Origin: Riptortus pedestris | Lineage: Eukaryota; Arthropoda; Insecta; Hemiptera; Alydidae | Assembly: GCA_019009955.1 (NCBI GenBank) | Contig: CM032228.1 | Span: 97,608,001 to 97,672,000, forward strand | DNA length: 64,000 nt | Direction of reading: 5' to 3' | Shown here: positions 26,801-36,420 of the stretch, piece by piece | Position numbering within the stretch: position 1 is the stretch's first letter | Layout: each line of letters opens with the position of its first letter | Program-made: the position numbers and the translations under genes | Notes under the pieces: generated by a model | The model's input: only the letters and a program-made list of their open reading frames with translations | Databases searched by the model: none | What the model was told of the DNA's origin: nothing

Positions 26801-29800
26801 TTCATGCTTCACACATAAACTGGTATTATGACTGTAGAGGAAGAACCTTTTTGGCATGATATGAGAATGAAGGGACTATTTAGTGCTTAAGTTAATCCAA
26901 CCTGTACATTGTGACAGGAAACCATTTACAATTTAACCCATCATTGATGGACAACAGCTACTGTAGAATTTGTTCAACTGTCTCTTTTCCCATCACAGAT
27001 ATAAGAAGGAAATGGCTGTACTTTTTCAAATAAGTTAATCTATTTTTTTTTATATTTTCACCATTAAGTATTTTAATTTCAACCTTTCAATGACAGGGTA
27101 ATAGAGCCAGTATATTAATATAACTCTTTAGTGGCAAGCTGGTCGTGCTTTCAAGATACAGGAAGCTTTTCAGAACAGAGGTTCTATTTTATCAAAATTA
27201 CTCTCCTGAAAACTAAAATACATTGATATTATTCTCCCCTAGAATTAATTTATTTCTAACATTTCTGGAATTGTAATGAGAACATAACTTCTGTTACTAA
27301 TAATACTCTTATTCACTTTACAGGAACTGCCTATGACATGCCCCAGTATTACCAGCTACAACAAAACTTAACCAATCCTGACCATTATAAAACCCTTTTT
27401 ACAAGCAAAATGCATGGAAACTGGCGTGTGATTGGTGTTTCTGGGGCAATAGCTCGACCTCCTGCTCCAATATTTGTGTCTTTGCCTACACTTCCTTCAA
27501 CATGGGAATCTTTACAATTGATAATTCCAACTATTTTAACTTACGGCATAGTTGGTTACCCATTCCTAATGCCAGGACCTGTTGGTGGAGATTATCTTCC
27601 AGAAGAGCCGGCACCTCCTAAAGGTACTTTCACAAACACATTTTGAGTTACAAATTCTGTATTGTCACATTTTAGTTTTTTATTGGCTCATGTATTTTAA
27701 AAAATAATTATGAAAATCTTTTGATAGTAAGTTCCCTATAAACCTTTTGACAATATGATCAGGCTTTCCTTTACAATGCTGCTACAAGTTGGATAAATAA
27801 AAAGAAATAATAATATATTGAAATAATATAAAAACGAATAGTAGTTTGATAACATTTTTATAGCATACAATTAATAAAATTTGAAAAATCAATTTAATTT
27901 AGCTCATGTAATTTTATAAAATTTTAGAAAAAAACATTTTATCACATTTTCACATTGTGTTCTTCTTACTGACCCATATAAACCCACTCCAGAACATTAT
28001 CTTCTGCTATTTACAGATGTTGGAACAATGTTGTTATTGTCATTAATGTAATATTTTATATAATTGTTAAAAAAGTATCATAACTCATTGGATCTGATAC
28101 CATTGGATTGATAACATTTTACATTAGCATCATATATAAAAAGAGAATAGGGGCTCAGGTTAGCCATGCGAGTTAAAGCGTTGACCTTAATCTCGCAAGG
28201 TAAACCTAGAGTGGCGAGTTCAATTCCCGCCTGTGCAAAGGAATTTATTTAGTGATGGGATTCATTAAATAAAATACTTAGTCCCACCCTGGCTAGAAAA
28301 GGGTGGTAACCAGTAGATAACCCGTCCTAATTAGTTGCCAAAAGTGGACATTAATAAATAATTTAATTTTAAAGAGAATAACGTTTGGATTTTTGTATAA
28401 TAAGGTCACAAACTTCCTCAACATCCCCCACAGTAACATCAATACTTGACCCAATAAAGTTAAAATTTAGTTAATGGGGGAAAAACTCTTTTCATTATTT
28501 ATGAGTAACTATTTTGCTTCAGAAACATTTATGTTTAACTAATCTTTTAAAATAAAGTAACTAAAACACTACTTAACAATCTAATAAATCAATTTCAAAA
28601 CAAATTTAAAAAGAACTAAGATAAATGGCCTAGAACTGGTAATGGCAGCCGAAGGTATAAGATGCATGATCGAAAGAAAACCTCAGTTCACCAAAGAGAT
28701 ATGCGGTTGTTGTTTAGACTTCCACGATGACCATCATGCTTGTTCTCGTAGGGTTAAACAAAAGCAGGAAGATGAATAAAAGTTATATTAATGATATAAG
28801 TTGATTCAAAACGTTGACAGGTGCAGATTTACACAGTATATTTTTGATATTACTCCTTCTTTTGTCTGCAATAAAAGTTTTAGTCAATTTTATTCTTATT
28901 AGACTCAAGTTGTCTTGTGCTAATAAATATAGCGGTTCAAGAAATGGAAGTTATTCCTTCACAAACATTTATTAAGACAGTGTACTTCCACAGCTCAAGC
29001 TGTTCTTTAAAGGATGTCAGAGAGGAGAGCTATAGCTTATACTATGGCTCTTCAGTGGTCAGTAAGGTACCAGGATCACCACTATGGGTGCAAGCTACAG
29101 CTCTCTGTAAGGTGGGAATCGTGTTTTTAAACAGCATTCTGCCTTAATAAATATTTCTGAAGGTTAAAGGTCTTGTTTATTGATATTGATATATTCCTAT
29201 GCATAGGTATTTATCAGTATCAATAAACATATAAAGTGGTCCAAATGTTCTTATATATTTTCAAAATAACCACTAGAATAAATACTATTTATTCTGACAG
29301 TTGCAGATATACAAACTGTATGTTCGGTATTGATATTTCTTTAGTCTATAATAATAGTTTTTAAGTGAGGCATTTTGTTAATCATTTTTTCATTCATTGA
29401 ACATCCCAGGAAAAATAAATATTGTATTACATTATTATATAAGATTAACAAGAGACACACAGTTCATTAAAATATGGGGGTAGTTATCAATCCTGTGCAA
29501 ATAAGTTGTAGTATAAAGTATTGCACAGTTTACTCAATAGAAATATTGGAGCCCTCTACGATTGCTATCTTATGAACCAGCTCCTTAATTACCCAGTGAT
29601 TATTTTGAAAATATATAAGAACATTTAGACCTCTATACATGTTTGCTTTTCTGTAAATTGTGAATAATATTTAATTATTTCTTTACCAGTGACAATTCCT
29701 ACTACTGTGGAAGGCTTAGGTATTGGTGATTTACGGATAACTGATGAATCCAAACTTCCAGATAAAGAGTTATACATGAGATGGCTCCAATTAGCAACAT

Positions 29801-30761
29801 TTTTACCTGTCATCAGGTATTCTCATCTTCCAAGTGAATATAAAAGTGATGAAAATATTTTAGAGCAAGCTAAATTTTTGACAACCCTCCGAAGTGAAAC
29901 GGTATGAACCTACATTATTTAATATATTCTTTTAATAAATTGTATGTAATTGTCAAAACTTTTGAAAAAATTATTTATTTTCACTTAATTGCATTAAATA
30001 AATTAACAATTGAAGTGTAATGAATATTCATAACAATTATGATATATTTAATTTTACTATATGAAGATGTAATACCAAAATCTGTTAGTAGTAGACTTGA
30101 AAAAAAAGTTCTAGCTAATTCTACTGTCTATGTGGATTAAAAAATCAACTTCCTTTACTCTCCTACCACAATCTTTTCTTGTTTTTAAAGTTTTGTTCAG
30201 AATGTTAATGGTTATAATAATGTTATTTCATGAAGCAAAACTGCAATGTGTCATATTCTTTAGAATATTCTAGCTTACTTTATTTTGGGAAGCCATGTTG
30301 GCAGAACTGTCCACATTATTATTATACATATATATATATATATATAAAATGATTCAGAATATTGATAGGAGTAGAATCAATTTCAAAGCATGTGTGTAAA
30401 ATAATTAGTCATTTAATAACATTTATTTTTTGTTTTGTAACAGGTAAATCCAATTTTAACAAAGTATACACGTGAAGCTTTAGACTATGGTGTCCCTTTA
30501 ATTAGGCCACTGTGGATGCTAGACCCATCAGATTCAGCTTGCCATGTGGTTGTAGATGAATTTTCTATTGGAGAAGAAATTATAGTTGCTCCGGTTCTTC
30601 GAAATGGAACCTATGAAAGAGAAGTGTATTTACCTGCCGGGGTATGGAAGGATGGAATTGATTCCAGTCTTAGAAAAGGCTCCAGATGGCTACATTCATA
30701 CAAAGTGAACATAAATAAAATTGCATATTTCATAAAAATGCCTGATAATACAAGATTTTAA
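12390..30761 (+). CDS. MYORG: MYORG-like glycoside hydrolase family 31 protein (type II membrane protein), 5' end incomplete
   Basis: Twelve coding exons with GT-AG borders and consistent phases: 12390-12499, 13837-14014, 15249-15386, 18153-18219, 19678-19936, 21531-21747, 22661-22931, 24980-25170, 25519-25690, 27324-27623, 29690-29901, 30444-30761 (TAA). They give about 810 residues. The first exon opens in frame without an ATG, so an upstream exon is missing. A cytosolic Ser/Asp-rich N-terminus and a basic stretch (KRRKKPKEYK) precede one hydrophobic segment (about residues 116-136), as in MYORG/SITS-binding proteins of the secretory pathway. The lumenal part matches the family: GHWYGGGRTLG, LLNEHWQRHVGDL, the nucleophile region FYLDMG (Asp about 533), and RWLQLATFLPV. 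The acid/base Asp position reads Thr (PTLPSTWESL) and the usual PDMVGG reads PGPVGG. Glycosidase activity is therefore doubtful; in mammals the family acts on alpha-galactosides in the ER/Golgi. Confidence 0.92.
12572..12827. mobile_element. TIR MITE (copy 1) in GH31 intron 1
   Basis: Starts AAGTGTAGTTTAGTCCC and ends with the inverse GGGACTAAACTACACTT. The interior includes TGGTGGCGCACTTTT, ACGCCATCGGT and CAAGATGGCG. A second copy with the same ends and interior order is at 33519-33775. At about 256 bp with no ORF, it is a typical MITE. No clear target-site duplication was found. Confidence 0.8.
14310..14440. repeat. CA-rich low-complexity tract
   Basis: Irregular CA/CG-rich repeats (ACACCCACATATACGCACAC and similar). 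They create an artefactual open frame with a His/Thr/Ala-rich peptide. Confidence 0.8.
14764..14915 (+). repeat. (TA)n array plus family-B 3' end fragment
   Basis: A (TA)n run (14764-14814) is followed by GCCTCATTTTCGTCATCTCC, TAGGTAGGATAGGTGGACAT, TCGAAAATGAATAC and AACCTCAATGGCTGA. This is the same order as the right end of the complete family-B copy at 58.2-58.38 kb. It lies in an intron of the GH31 gene. Confidence 0.6.
15249..15386 (+). other. GH31 exon carrying the membrane anchor
   Basis: This 46-codon exon is in phase 0 at both ends. It encodes a positively charged segment (KRRKKPKEYKLR), then about 20 hydrophobic residues (FVAMLFLSIVFLVGF), then YYHQQ. Positive charges before the hydrophobic core predict a type II signal anchor with the catalytic-type domain in the lumen. 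An exon border lies just 3' of the anchor. Confidence 0.85.
16597..17860 (+). repeat. family-B element interrupted by a foldback hairpin
   Basis: Starts with GTCACGCAGGGGCTGTATAA followed by AGCAGATTTCC. It then carries the family's internal blocks (GTTACGGAGATATTTTGAAT, poly-C, GACGTCATCATACAACG, AATATCTCCGTTAATAT, AATAAGATTGGTTA) and ends with CCCGTCATGAGTACAACC near 17820. The block AGATTGGTTAT occurs just before 17240 and again just after the hairpin at 17291-17580. It is intronic within the GH31 gene. Confidence 0.65.
17291..17580. mobile_element. near-perfect foldback (long hairpin) MITE
   Basis: The left arm starts CTGGATATACACAGTAGG and the right arm ends CCTATTGTGTACATCCAG. The arms are about 112 nt each and pair almost completely (for example TACAATACGTTTTATTTTT against AAAAATAAAACGTATTGTA), separated by a loop of about 65 nt. 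There is no ORF. It sits inside the family-B element at 16597-17860, so it is the younger insertion. Confidence 0.85.
23160..23526 (-). pseudogene. decayed RNase H remnant of a non-LTR retrotransposon
   Basis: On the minus strand the frame reads SIFICTDSKTAIKY (RNase H core, TDS..AI) and ends with ILEECR. After a frameshift, a GHHGM(K)QE block resembles the GH.G..GNE.AD motif of R1/jockey RNase H domains. Stops follow. It lies in the long GH31 intron between the exons ending at 22931 and starting at 24980. The RT part is not present nearby. Confidence 0.5.
24150..24357 (-). repeat. tRNA-derived SINE copy
   Basis: Reverse complement of the family: tail TTATTTATTAGTGTCTAC, body GGTTATCTACAGGTTACCAC and TCTAGCCAGGGTGG, box B complement GAGAATCGAACTC, and a degenerate tRNA-like head ending near 24357. 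Intronic in the GH31 gene. Confidence 0.8.
25910..27323. other. GH31 intron with diverged family-B fragments
   Basis: Between exons 25519-25690 and 27324-27623. The stretch at about 26130-26815 contains reversed family-B blocks (GGCTGAAATCGGGCTGAAGG, TCAAAATATTTCTGTTATTA, TTCAGTATACCCCATTCC). The rest is AT-rich without features. Confidence 0.45.
27324..27623 (+). other. GH31 exon with the substituted active-site region
   Basis: This 99-codon exon directly follows the nucleophile (LDMG spans the junction). Between RVIGVSGAIARP and the conserved IPTILTYGIVGYPF block there is no Asp, and the only acidic residue is the Glu of TWESL. In GH31 enzymes the acid/base Asp precedes this Trp-Glu by a few residues. 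The following loop reads LMPGPVGGD where MYORG relatives have PDMVGG. The reading frame and splice sites are intact. Confidence 0.8.
28150..28363 (+). repeat. tRNA-derived SINE, near full length
   Basis: Head GGGGCTCAGGTTAGCCATGC, box B variant GAGTTCAATTCCCGCC, body CCACCCTGGCTAGAAAAGGG and GTAGATAACCCGTCC, tail AAGTGGACATTAATAAATAA. It lies in the GH31 intron between exons ending at 27623 and starting at 29690. Confidence 0.88.
28642..28779 (+). CDS. 45-codon Cys/His-rich mini-ORF (uncertain)
   Basis: An ATG in a GTAATGG context opens a 45-residue frame rich in Cys, His and charged residues (EICGCCLDFHDDHHACSRR) ending in TAA. Its composition is unlike the surrounding AT-rich intron. It lies in a GH31 intron, downstream of a SINE. 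It could be a fragment of a retrocopied or transposon gene, a nested small protein, or chance. No family is recognised. Confidence 0.2.
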   Translation: MAAEGIRCMIERKPQFTKEICGCCLDFHDDHHACSRRVKQKQEDE

Positions 30762-31183
30762 TGAACAAGGTCTTTTCTAAGGCCTTTTTAAAGCTTGTTA
30801 CTCGATATAGAGTGATTAAGTGGAGCTTGATCTTACTGGATTATTTCCTCAAGTTGAGCATTCAATCTGTAATGTGGATGCCCTAGAGTCCTTTCATATC
30901 CTAAAGAAAAGTGAGTTACATGAAGCAAATGAAGATGTAAAATTTGTACTTGTATAATTGTTTTTAAACATTGAAACAAATGAAAAAAAGTTCAAGAAGT
31001 GTTCCTAAATGTAACTGTAACTAACTATAGTAATAACTATAATATTTAGAGTGTAAGCTTGATTTATAAATAAGACTGGTAATTATAATATTTTGTTGTT
31101 GTTTATATAATATAATTAAAGTCATTATTTTTTGTATTTATTAATAGTTATCAAAATACAATGGTATTTTGAAAGGAAATAAA
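30762..31183 (+). promoter_or_regulatory. GH31 3' UTR with polyadenylation signal
   Basis: Sequence after the TAA stop is AT-rich and non-coding. A canonical AATAAA at 31178-31183 is a plausible polyadenylation signal, and an earlier ATTAAA-like element is near 31115. The exact cleavage site is not determinable. Confidence 0.5.
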
Positions 31184-31790
31184 ATATATTCTGCAGAGAC
31201 TATCGAAATGTACTTGGTTCAGTAGTTTCATTGATACTTCCTTTGCCGATCTTGGCACTGAGCATCACATAAATGTTGGCATTTTCCTATAAGAAATTGA
31301 ACTGATATCTAAATGCATACTTGCATAGAAATTAAGGATTACAAATAAATGAGATTAATATATGCTATCAAACATTAAATATGCTATTCAAGATATTAAT
31401 AGAGAAATTGTAAAACTTCTCCATCATTTTATATAATAAAGTGTGAATTTCACGTGTTACAATACAATACCTACAAAATTGTTTTATTATTATTTCAATT
31501 GTCCTATATGAATAAAAGACATATACACTACTTAAGTCTTGACATCTATCCACATCACTTGATAGTTCATAATATGCCTAATGCAGTTATTCTTTGTAAT
31601 AATTCAATTATTTGGAACACTATAATATTCATTAGAAAATAAATAGAATAGTTACTGAAAAATCTCAACTCATTAAACACAAAAAATCAAGGTAGACATT
31701 CATTTTTGAGATGCAATTATATTAGAAACAGTAATCATCATTTGCTGATTAATTTTGTTTGCCTGATATATATGATTAAAGATCAAATCT

Positions 31791-31919
31791 TTAAACCCAT
31801 TCAATGCCGATCACATGAGAGTTGCGTCAGCCAATGTTCCTCTTGGTGGCCAGTCACACAAAGTTTCCCCTTGGCCACGCAGGTAGACTCATAAATGAGG
31901 CCGGTACTGAATGGGTTAA
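31791..31919. mobile_element. short TTAA-flanked MITE
   Basis: Left end TTAAACCCATTCAATGCCG and right end CGGTACTGAATGGGTTAA are inverted repeats, both bordered by TTAA, with a G/C-richer interior and no ORF. TTAA borders are typical of piggyBac-type non-autonomous elements; that assignment is an inference. Confidence 0.65.
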
Positions 31920-32849
31920 AAATATTTTGAATAACAAATGAGAATAAACTTAGAACACTTTCAATCACATGTGAAAAGTATTCAAATTCTCATACCAGAA
32001 TATTGTTATTCATTTAGAAATAATTCCTCCTATTTCCTTGAATATTCTTGGATATACTATCTGAAGGTCAATAAAATAAAACAAATAAGTTTAATTTAAT
32101 TAGTTTTCTTTGTTGATATTGTTCTACATATTTCATTCCTTCTTGATGACTCTTCAGGAGAATAAATATAACTTATGAATAATTTCAAATAAAATCCATA
32201 GGGCGAACAAAATTCCACTGGGAAAGCTATAGCACCCTCTCCCTTCTATAAAGATACATGGCTTGACATAGGGATGGTTGTTAGCTTTAAGGATTTTATC
32301 TGAAATAATCCATAAAATATATTTATTATCATGAACGTCAAGAAGATTCTAAGCAACCAAAACTATAACAGTAAAGAAAATTTAATTGAAGTCAGTGCTT
32401 TTATTTAATTGGCTTACAGCCAAGGGTTGATATAAAATATATTTTGTTGATGGTCAAAATTGTTAAACAAAACCTTAATATATATTCCACAGGAGAAAAC
32501 AATACTGTTTTAAGCATATAGCTGTTGTTTAGCGCTGGCGAAAGCAAAAGATTGTAAATTTTGCTTATTAACAGAGATATTTGCATTTTTTAGTTTTCAG
32601 TCTTCAGTAAACCTCCACTCATGGCATATTGACAATAAGCTGTTATATTAGCATAAATACCAAATATTGTTTGCATAGAACTTTTACGTTTTGAGATAAA
32701 TGCCAATACATAACACACGTAGTTAACCAGCCCCTGCATGACTGACTTTTTATAGCACGGCTTCAATGTGTAAAATTACACTTCCCGTCTAGGTATATTG
32801 TTTTTCGTAATGGTCAAGCAACTGTAGTGAATTCATACAATACCAATGG

Positions 32850-32950
32850 TAGTTTTGCAAAGTAAATGAAAATGAGTTCCTTAGCAATCCCTCTCCCCTA
32901 TTTGACACCGTGAATAATCCGAATCATAATCATGGATATTATTATAATTA
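32850..32950. repeat. dispersed repeat F copy
   Basis: Contains AAATGAAAATGAGTTCCTTA, ACACCGTGAATAAT and AATCATAATCATGGATA, matching the copies at 3.3-3.5, 4.2 and 7.8 kb. Confidence 0.5.
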
Positions 32951-33518
32951 AGTATCATCTATAGTGTACATATATCCTGTCAAAAACAAATCCGAGCACA
33001 CATTGTTTAAGCATAGTTATACATATATACACTAAATTATATAAGTAATAGTAAACATGAGTTAAAAAAAAAAAAAGCCAGCATTTTACTGGAAACAATT
33101 TAAGACAATTAATTGTGTTAGCATCCCAGCAACTTCCCTCCCACTTGAGAGTTATCAACTTTTTACATTAATTATTTATTCAAAACATTATATGCTTGGA
33201 ATGTTTTAATAATTTATTTACCTGGTGGAAATAAATAGCAGTGGTACCCTAAAAAATAATTTAATTAATAATTAAAAAGCAAGGTGAGGTTAAGAGATTA
33301 TAGCCCTCGCCTGCAACCTGACTAACACTTTCAAAAATCAGCCATATTAAGGTTGAAGTCTTCTGCCATAATGACATTACCAATTAAAGTTAAATAGTTA
33401 TTTCAATAACGTCAACATATCAGAAGCAGCGGGCGTAATAACCTAGATGTGTATCGCCCATAAACCTATATCCTTTCTTATCTATATTGGAGGAAGGAAT
33501 AGGCGAGTGCAAGGGGTG

Positions 33519-33775
33519 AGTGTAGTTTAGTCCCACCCTTGGTGGCGCACTTTTTAAAATGACGACCTCGGCCATTTTGTTTTTCTAACTTTACCTTTTT
33601 TAACACTTCTGACTTCAGTGATCGCATTAAAAATTTCCAAAATACGCCATCGGTAATTTTAACCGAGGGTGGGGATTTTAATTTTAACTTAATTTTTTTT
33701 TAACTCACTTAATTTGTTGGATCCTTGGACGGTGACGAAACAAGATGGCGTACGGGGGGATACTAAACTACACTT
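33519..33775. mobile_element. TIR MITE (copy 2)
   Basis: AGTGTAGTTTAGTCCCACCC at the left, TACTAAACTACACTT at the right, and the same interior order as the copy at 12572-12827 (GGTGGCGCACTTTT, ACGCCATCGGTA, CAAGATGGCGTACGG). The right TIR carries a one-base change relative to copy 1. Confidence 0.8.
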
Positions 33776-34051
33776 TAGCCGAAGAAATAAGATAATGCCT
33801 ACCAGAATTAAAGAGTTTGATTCCCCACAACTTCCGCTATCACACAATGCCCAAATTTAGCTTGACTATGCTTAAATAATACATTTTAAAAGTTAAATAA
33901 TCAAAATGATTTATAGTTTACACTTTTATGGAAAATAAATAACGAAAATAGTTTCTAGTGAAAATAAATTTCAGATGAGGTGGGGTGGGGAGGCGGAGAA
34001 CTACAACCTCACTTATCAGAGGGTGAAAATCAGTCAAACAAACAGACACCA

Positions 34052-34990
34052 AAGTCTAAAAGTCCGACAAGCAGGGTCTGCGTAAACTAAGCAGATTTTC
34101 CACTTGCTAAAGTGACACACTGGCCATCCTCATGTCACTCTTATCTATTCTCTATTTTCCATGTAGTAAGGATCCACTGTACAGAGAAACTGAAATGTGC
34201 GCTGGGCATGAGATTTTTATTTATTTATTTATTTATTAACGTCCACTTTTTGCAACTTAGGCTAATCGGGACGGGTTATCTACAGGTTACCACCCTTTTC
34301 TAGCCAGGGTGGGATTTTAGGACATTATTTAATGAATTTCGTCACTAAATAATTTCCCTTGCCCAGGCGAGAATCGAACTCGCCACTCTAGGTTTACCAT
34401 ATGAGATAAAGGTCAACGCTTTAACTCACATGGCTAACCTGAGCCCCCTCTATGAGATTTTTAGCTACTCAGTTACTTAAACATCATTAGGAGTGGAAGA
34501 GTAAAAACAAAAATAACTCGCTTAATAATGAAGGCAAGAAAAAAATCTATTGAACATGTGACCTGGCCATCCTCGGCGAGAGACGGTGACAAAGAGAGGT
34601 CCGGTCAGGCTGAGGCGCAGGCAGTCCCAAACGGGGGGGGGGGGGGTTGGTTTTAGAACAGCTTGCTGGGAAGGATCAGAGGAGGCGAAAGCCAATAATT
34701 CAGCCAATGAAAAACAACAATTGTAGAAAATGAAATATTTAACAGGATTGGTTATTTTTTCGAATTCAGCCATTATCGAACTTGATCGTTCTTTTTACAT
34801 GAAAAGTTTAAATATCGAGCACAGAGTAGATTATGAAATATTTTAAAGACAAGCTAGTAAAATCTTAATTGATGACGTCATCACACACCATATTTGTCTT
34901 ACCTCATATAGTAAAGGTCCGTTGAAAACAATATTTGATATTTAAATTTGAATAAGAAGACTCATGAATTCCGTGTGGACACCAATTAAA
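34052..34990 (+). repeat. family-B copy with a nested SINE
   Basis: Starts GTCCGACAAGCAGGGTCTGC then GTAAACTAAGCAGATTTTCC. After a SINE insertion (34218-34447) it continues with a poly-G block, ACAGGATTGGTTATTTT, TCAGCCATTATCGAACTTGA and GATGACGTCATCACACACC. Nesting shows the SINE is younger than this copy. Confidence 0.6.
34218..34447 (-). repeat. tRNA-derived SINE, near full length, nested in family B
   Basis: Reverse complement: tail (TTTA)n TTAACGTCCAC, body CGGGTTATCTACAGGTTACC and TTTTCTAGCCAGGGTGGGA, box B complement CGAGAATCGAACTCGCC, head ending TGGCTAACCTGAGCCCC. The simple TTTA tail at the left edge is consistent with retroposition. Confidence 0.88.
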
Positions 34991-35070
34991 CTTTTTCTGC
35001 CTAGACTGCGAGATTGTTTTTTTAACAGTACTATACTCAATACTTAACAGTTTCATGCATAAATAATAGT

Positions 35071-35200
35071 TATTTTCATCACTAGTACGCAAAGTGTATC
35101 TTTTCTGTACGAGATCGAGTTTCACGTACGAGGCGAAGCCGAGTTCGGGAATAAGACCGAGTACAGAAAAGATACTTTGCGTACGTATGTTGAAAATGAC
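35071..35200. repeat. inverted repeat / hairpin next to the Crypton-like remnant
   Basis: Left arm 35071-35110 includes GTACGCAAAGTGTATCTTTT and CTGTAC. Right arm 35161-35200 is its near-complete inverse (GTACAGAAAAGATACTTTGC then GTAC). The arms are about 40 nt around a 50-nt loop rich in CG (CGTACGAGGCGAAGCCGAG). It lies about 165 bp downstream of the recombinase stop codon. Confidence 0.75.
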
Positions 35201-35363
35201 TTCATTATACTGTACCTATCCTTAAAAGGAAATACGGTAAATATTTTAATATTTTTATTCTTATAAAAAAATCAGAAGATAAAGATATGAATTCTAAAAT
35301 ATGAAACATATGTTTATTAAACTGCAAAGGTTATTCAACAGATAAATAGAATAGGCAATAGAC

Positions 35364-36420
35364 CTATAATTTAAAATTAATATTTATTGTGCAATTTTTA
35401 TTGTTACTTATAATAATACCTTTTTGCGGTATTGATTGCTTAATTATTGACAAATTTTTGTTCGTTGTGCATTCTACTACATCTTTTTCAACTCCAAAAA
35501 GGTCATCTACTGTGAAATAATCATCATTTTCAATTATGTTATTATTGATAGATTAGATGAATGGCCAGGATTATTATTTTTAGAAGAATGGAAAAGTCTA
35601 TGGGATACTTCTAGTTTTCTTTGATGAGACTCCTCTAGGTAACCCTCAGCTACAGCTGATGATTTCCATCCACCATGGCACTTTAATGTCAGCAGATCTC
35701 CTCCTCCCTCAACTAGCATGGTTGCGGATGATCTTCTGAGTGAGTGTCCCGTATACCTTTCTGGATTTTCTAATTTTAAATACATTGCAACCTTTTTTGG
35801 AACTGAAGCAATTGTATGAATCCGAACATTTAGAGACATACATCTTCCATTTCGATAATATACAAGCAATCGTGAGTTTTGAATTTGAAGGACGAAGTGC
35901 TTTATATTGTCTATAAAAATCACAAGCATCAAAAGGGCAATTGTCGTTGGTAATTGAAAAACTCCTACATTTATAATTTTTTCCAGGTTTAATATACACC
36001 ACTAAATAATTTCCTTTATCTACTACATCACTGACATCCATTCTCAGGAGATCGTCCGCCCTACATGCACCATATATTCCGAATGATAAAATAACTTTTA
36101 TTAATAAAAACTGTTCATTAGGTGCCTCAATCATAAATTTAGATATCTCATCTGACGTTAATGTTTTGGATTTTTTCGAGATGTATCCCACATTTGTTCT
36201 CTTGAGAAAAGCACTTACTAAAATTTTTTACATCAATATTGTCTCTTACTAATAAACAGGATTTTAGCATAGAAAATTTAGACCATAACGTAGGTGGGCT
36301 ATAATTTTTTGATAAGTCTAAAAGATATGCAAGTATTACTTCTTCAGAAAATACTCCGACTTCTCTTCTTTTTTTCCATTCACAGAAGTTACTATACTCA
36401 GCTAAGTTTGAAAGACCCAT
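35364..36420 (-). pseudogene. Crypton-like tyrosine recombinase, frameshifted
   Basis: On the minus strand an ATG at 36420, immediately after an acceptor-like GGTCCAG, opens a frame (EWKKRREVGVFSEEVILAYL, SPPTLWSKFSMLKS). This continues in a second frame (KTLTSDEISKFMIEAPNEQF, YGACRADDLLRMDVSD) and a third (ERYTGHSLRRSSATMLVEGG, LKCHGGWKSSAVAEGYLEES). A fourth block (DDYFTVDDLFGVEKDVVEC, KNCTININFKL) ends at the stop 35364-35366. The tyrosine-recombinase residues are present: Arg in ACRADDL, His-x-x-Arg in GHSLRR, His/Trp in HGGW, and Tyr in EGYLEE. Three frameshifts break about 350 codons; introns do not explain them. Domain order and motifs fit insect Crypton-type elements. An upstream exon may exist. 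Confidence 0.85.

Larger units (their letters stand above)
31184..33518. other. intergenic region with repeats
   Basis: Holds the TTAA-flanked MITE at 31791-31919, a reversed family-B fragment at about 32530-32775 (TTTAGTTTTCAGTCTTCAGT, GCTGTTATATTAGC, CCCCTGCATGACTGAC), and a repeat-F copy at about 32850-32950. No gene is supported. Confidence 0.55.

Noticed and set aside
34522..34773. 83-codon minus-strand ORF with a Pro run
   Set aside because: It spans a poly-G tract inside a family-B repeat; the Pro run is the complement of that tract.
35364..36420. Explaining the frame changes in the Crypton-like gene as introns
   Set aside because: The frames overlap or abut within motif-continuous sequence and there are no GT-AG borders at the switches. 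Short indels in homopolymers fit better.
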